Origin: Albula goreensis
Taxonomy: Eukaryota; Chordata; Actinopteri; Albuliformes; Albulidae
Direction of reading: 5' to 3'
DNA: 64,000 nt
NCBI GenBank assembly: GCA_022829145.1
Contig: CM040747.1
Coordinates: 34,364,052-34,428,051, forward strand
The stretch's first letter is position 1; each line of letters opens with the position of its first letter. Of the stretch, positions 63,580 through 64,000 are shown piece by piece. The notes beneath the pieces were generated by a model. That model worked only from the letters and a program-made list of their open reading frames with translations, did not search any database and was not told the origin of the DNA. The translations under genes and the position numbers were made by a program.

Positions 63580-63737
63580 ACCGCTTTGCTAGAAAGGCTG
63601 CTGAATTGGACTCTGAGCGTTGTAGTAGCTCGGGGTACGTGAATTACAATGCTGGTTTGTGGTGAACCCTTATGGCATTCACTTGCAGGTTTGTGAATAG
63701 ATCCATTATTGAAGAACGCCGTGTAAGGCATTAATAC
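63580..63737 (-). repeat. Block 2, copy C: H4 3'-flank repeat
   Basis: Reverse complement of 5273-5434 at high identity. It lies 772 bp after the H4 stop codon because block 1 sits between; at the other two sites the distance is under 300 bp. Confidence 0.85.
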
Positions 63738-63847
63738 GAGCGAGCAAAGCCTGAACAAGGCGCCAAAGGCTTCAGCAGTCTCTCTTCTAGGAGTATAGTT
63801 AAGGAAATGAGACCAACAATCCCCAATTTACGATTGTTTTACTGTTT

Positions 63848-64000
63848 NNNNNNNNNNNNNNNNNNNNNNNNNNNNNNNNNNNNNNNNNNNNNNNNNNNNN
63901 NNNNNNNNNNNNNNNNNNNNNNNNNNNNNNNNNNNNNNNNNNNNNNNNNNNNNNNNNNNNNNNNNNNNNNNNNNNNNNNNNNNNNNNNNNNNNNNNNNNN
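63848..64000. other. Assembly gap (N to window end)
   Basis: All N from 63848 to the window end, about 110 bp after block 2. Confidence 0.99.

Overview
This is a vertebrate window, almost certainly from a ray-finned (teleost-grade) fish. It holds intronless replication-dependent histone genes, each followed by the metazoan histone 3' stem-loop. Between and around them lie fish-type transposons (Tc1, piggyBac, hAT and pogo-like MITEs, Tx1-like and L1-like LINEs, tRNA-derived SINEs), a fish NLR leucine-rich-repeat exon and fish-type immunoglobulin-superfamily (IgSF) exons. Two runs of N are assembly gaps (4773-5272 and 63848-64000).

Histone genes: 16 intact genes (H1 x1, H2A x3, H2B x4, H3.2 x3, H4 x5) plus two decayed relics (an H4 3' end at 55503-55604 and a probable H1 tail at 52908-52982). 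The basic module is a head-to-tail quintet H1-H2A-H3-H4-H2B. It is complete on the + strand at 22.2-28.0 kb. At 52.9-56.5 kb it is present with H1 and H4 decayed. At 5.6-9.5 kb a minus-strand version keeps only H2A-H3-H4. A second module is a pair H4-H2B (12.4-14.0 kb on +, 49.5-51.1 kb on -). In both places the pair lies head-to-head with the 5' end of a quintet, so 5.6-14.0 kb and 49.5-56.5 kb are mirror images, consistent with an old inverted duplication. A lone H4 lies at 62.5 kb. The genes carry class-specific promoter signals (octamer for H2B, TTCAATCAGGTCG element for H4, AAACACA box for H1, CCAAT/TATA for H2A and H3). The stem-loop itself differs by class.

Left edge (1-5.3 kb): a block duplicated in inverted orientation near 63.2-63.5 kb, a 342-bp tandem repeat, and one NLR LRR exon whose 3' splice site has been amplified into four tandem copies beside a (TG)53 tract. 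Middle of the left half (14-22 kb): mostly repeats, with no single-copy gene recognised.

Central non-histone island (28.5-49 kb): a decayed Tx1-like LINE broken by two solo LTRs; a five-exon minus-strand gene (35277-41916) for a 205-residue IgSF receptor with signal peptide, V-type Ig domain, TM segment and a tail with one ITIM and one ITSM-like motif; then remnants of at least one more IgSF gene (43.8-46.0 kb). The assembly therefore places a putative inhibitory immune receptor gene inside a histone cluster.

Right part (56.5-62.4 kb): a decayed piggyBac transposase interrupted by a hAT-like MITE that contains a LINE tail that contains a SINE-like retroposon (four nested layers), and a separate internally deleted piggyBac element with intact TTAA sites. 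All calls come from reading the sequence; no database search was possible.
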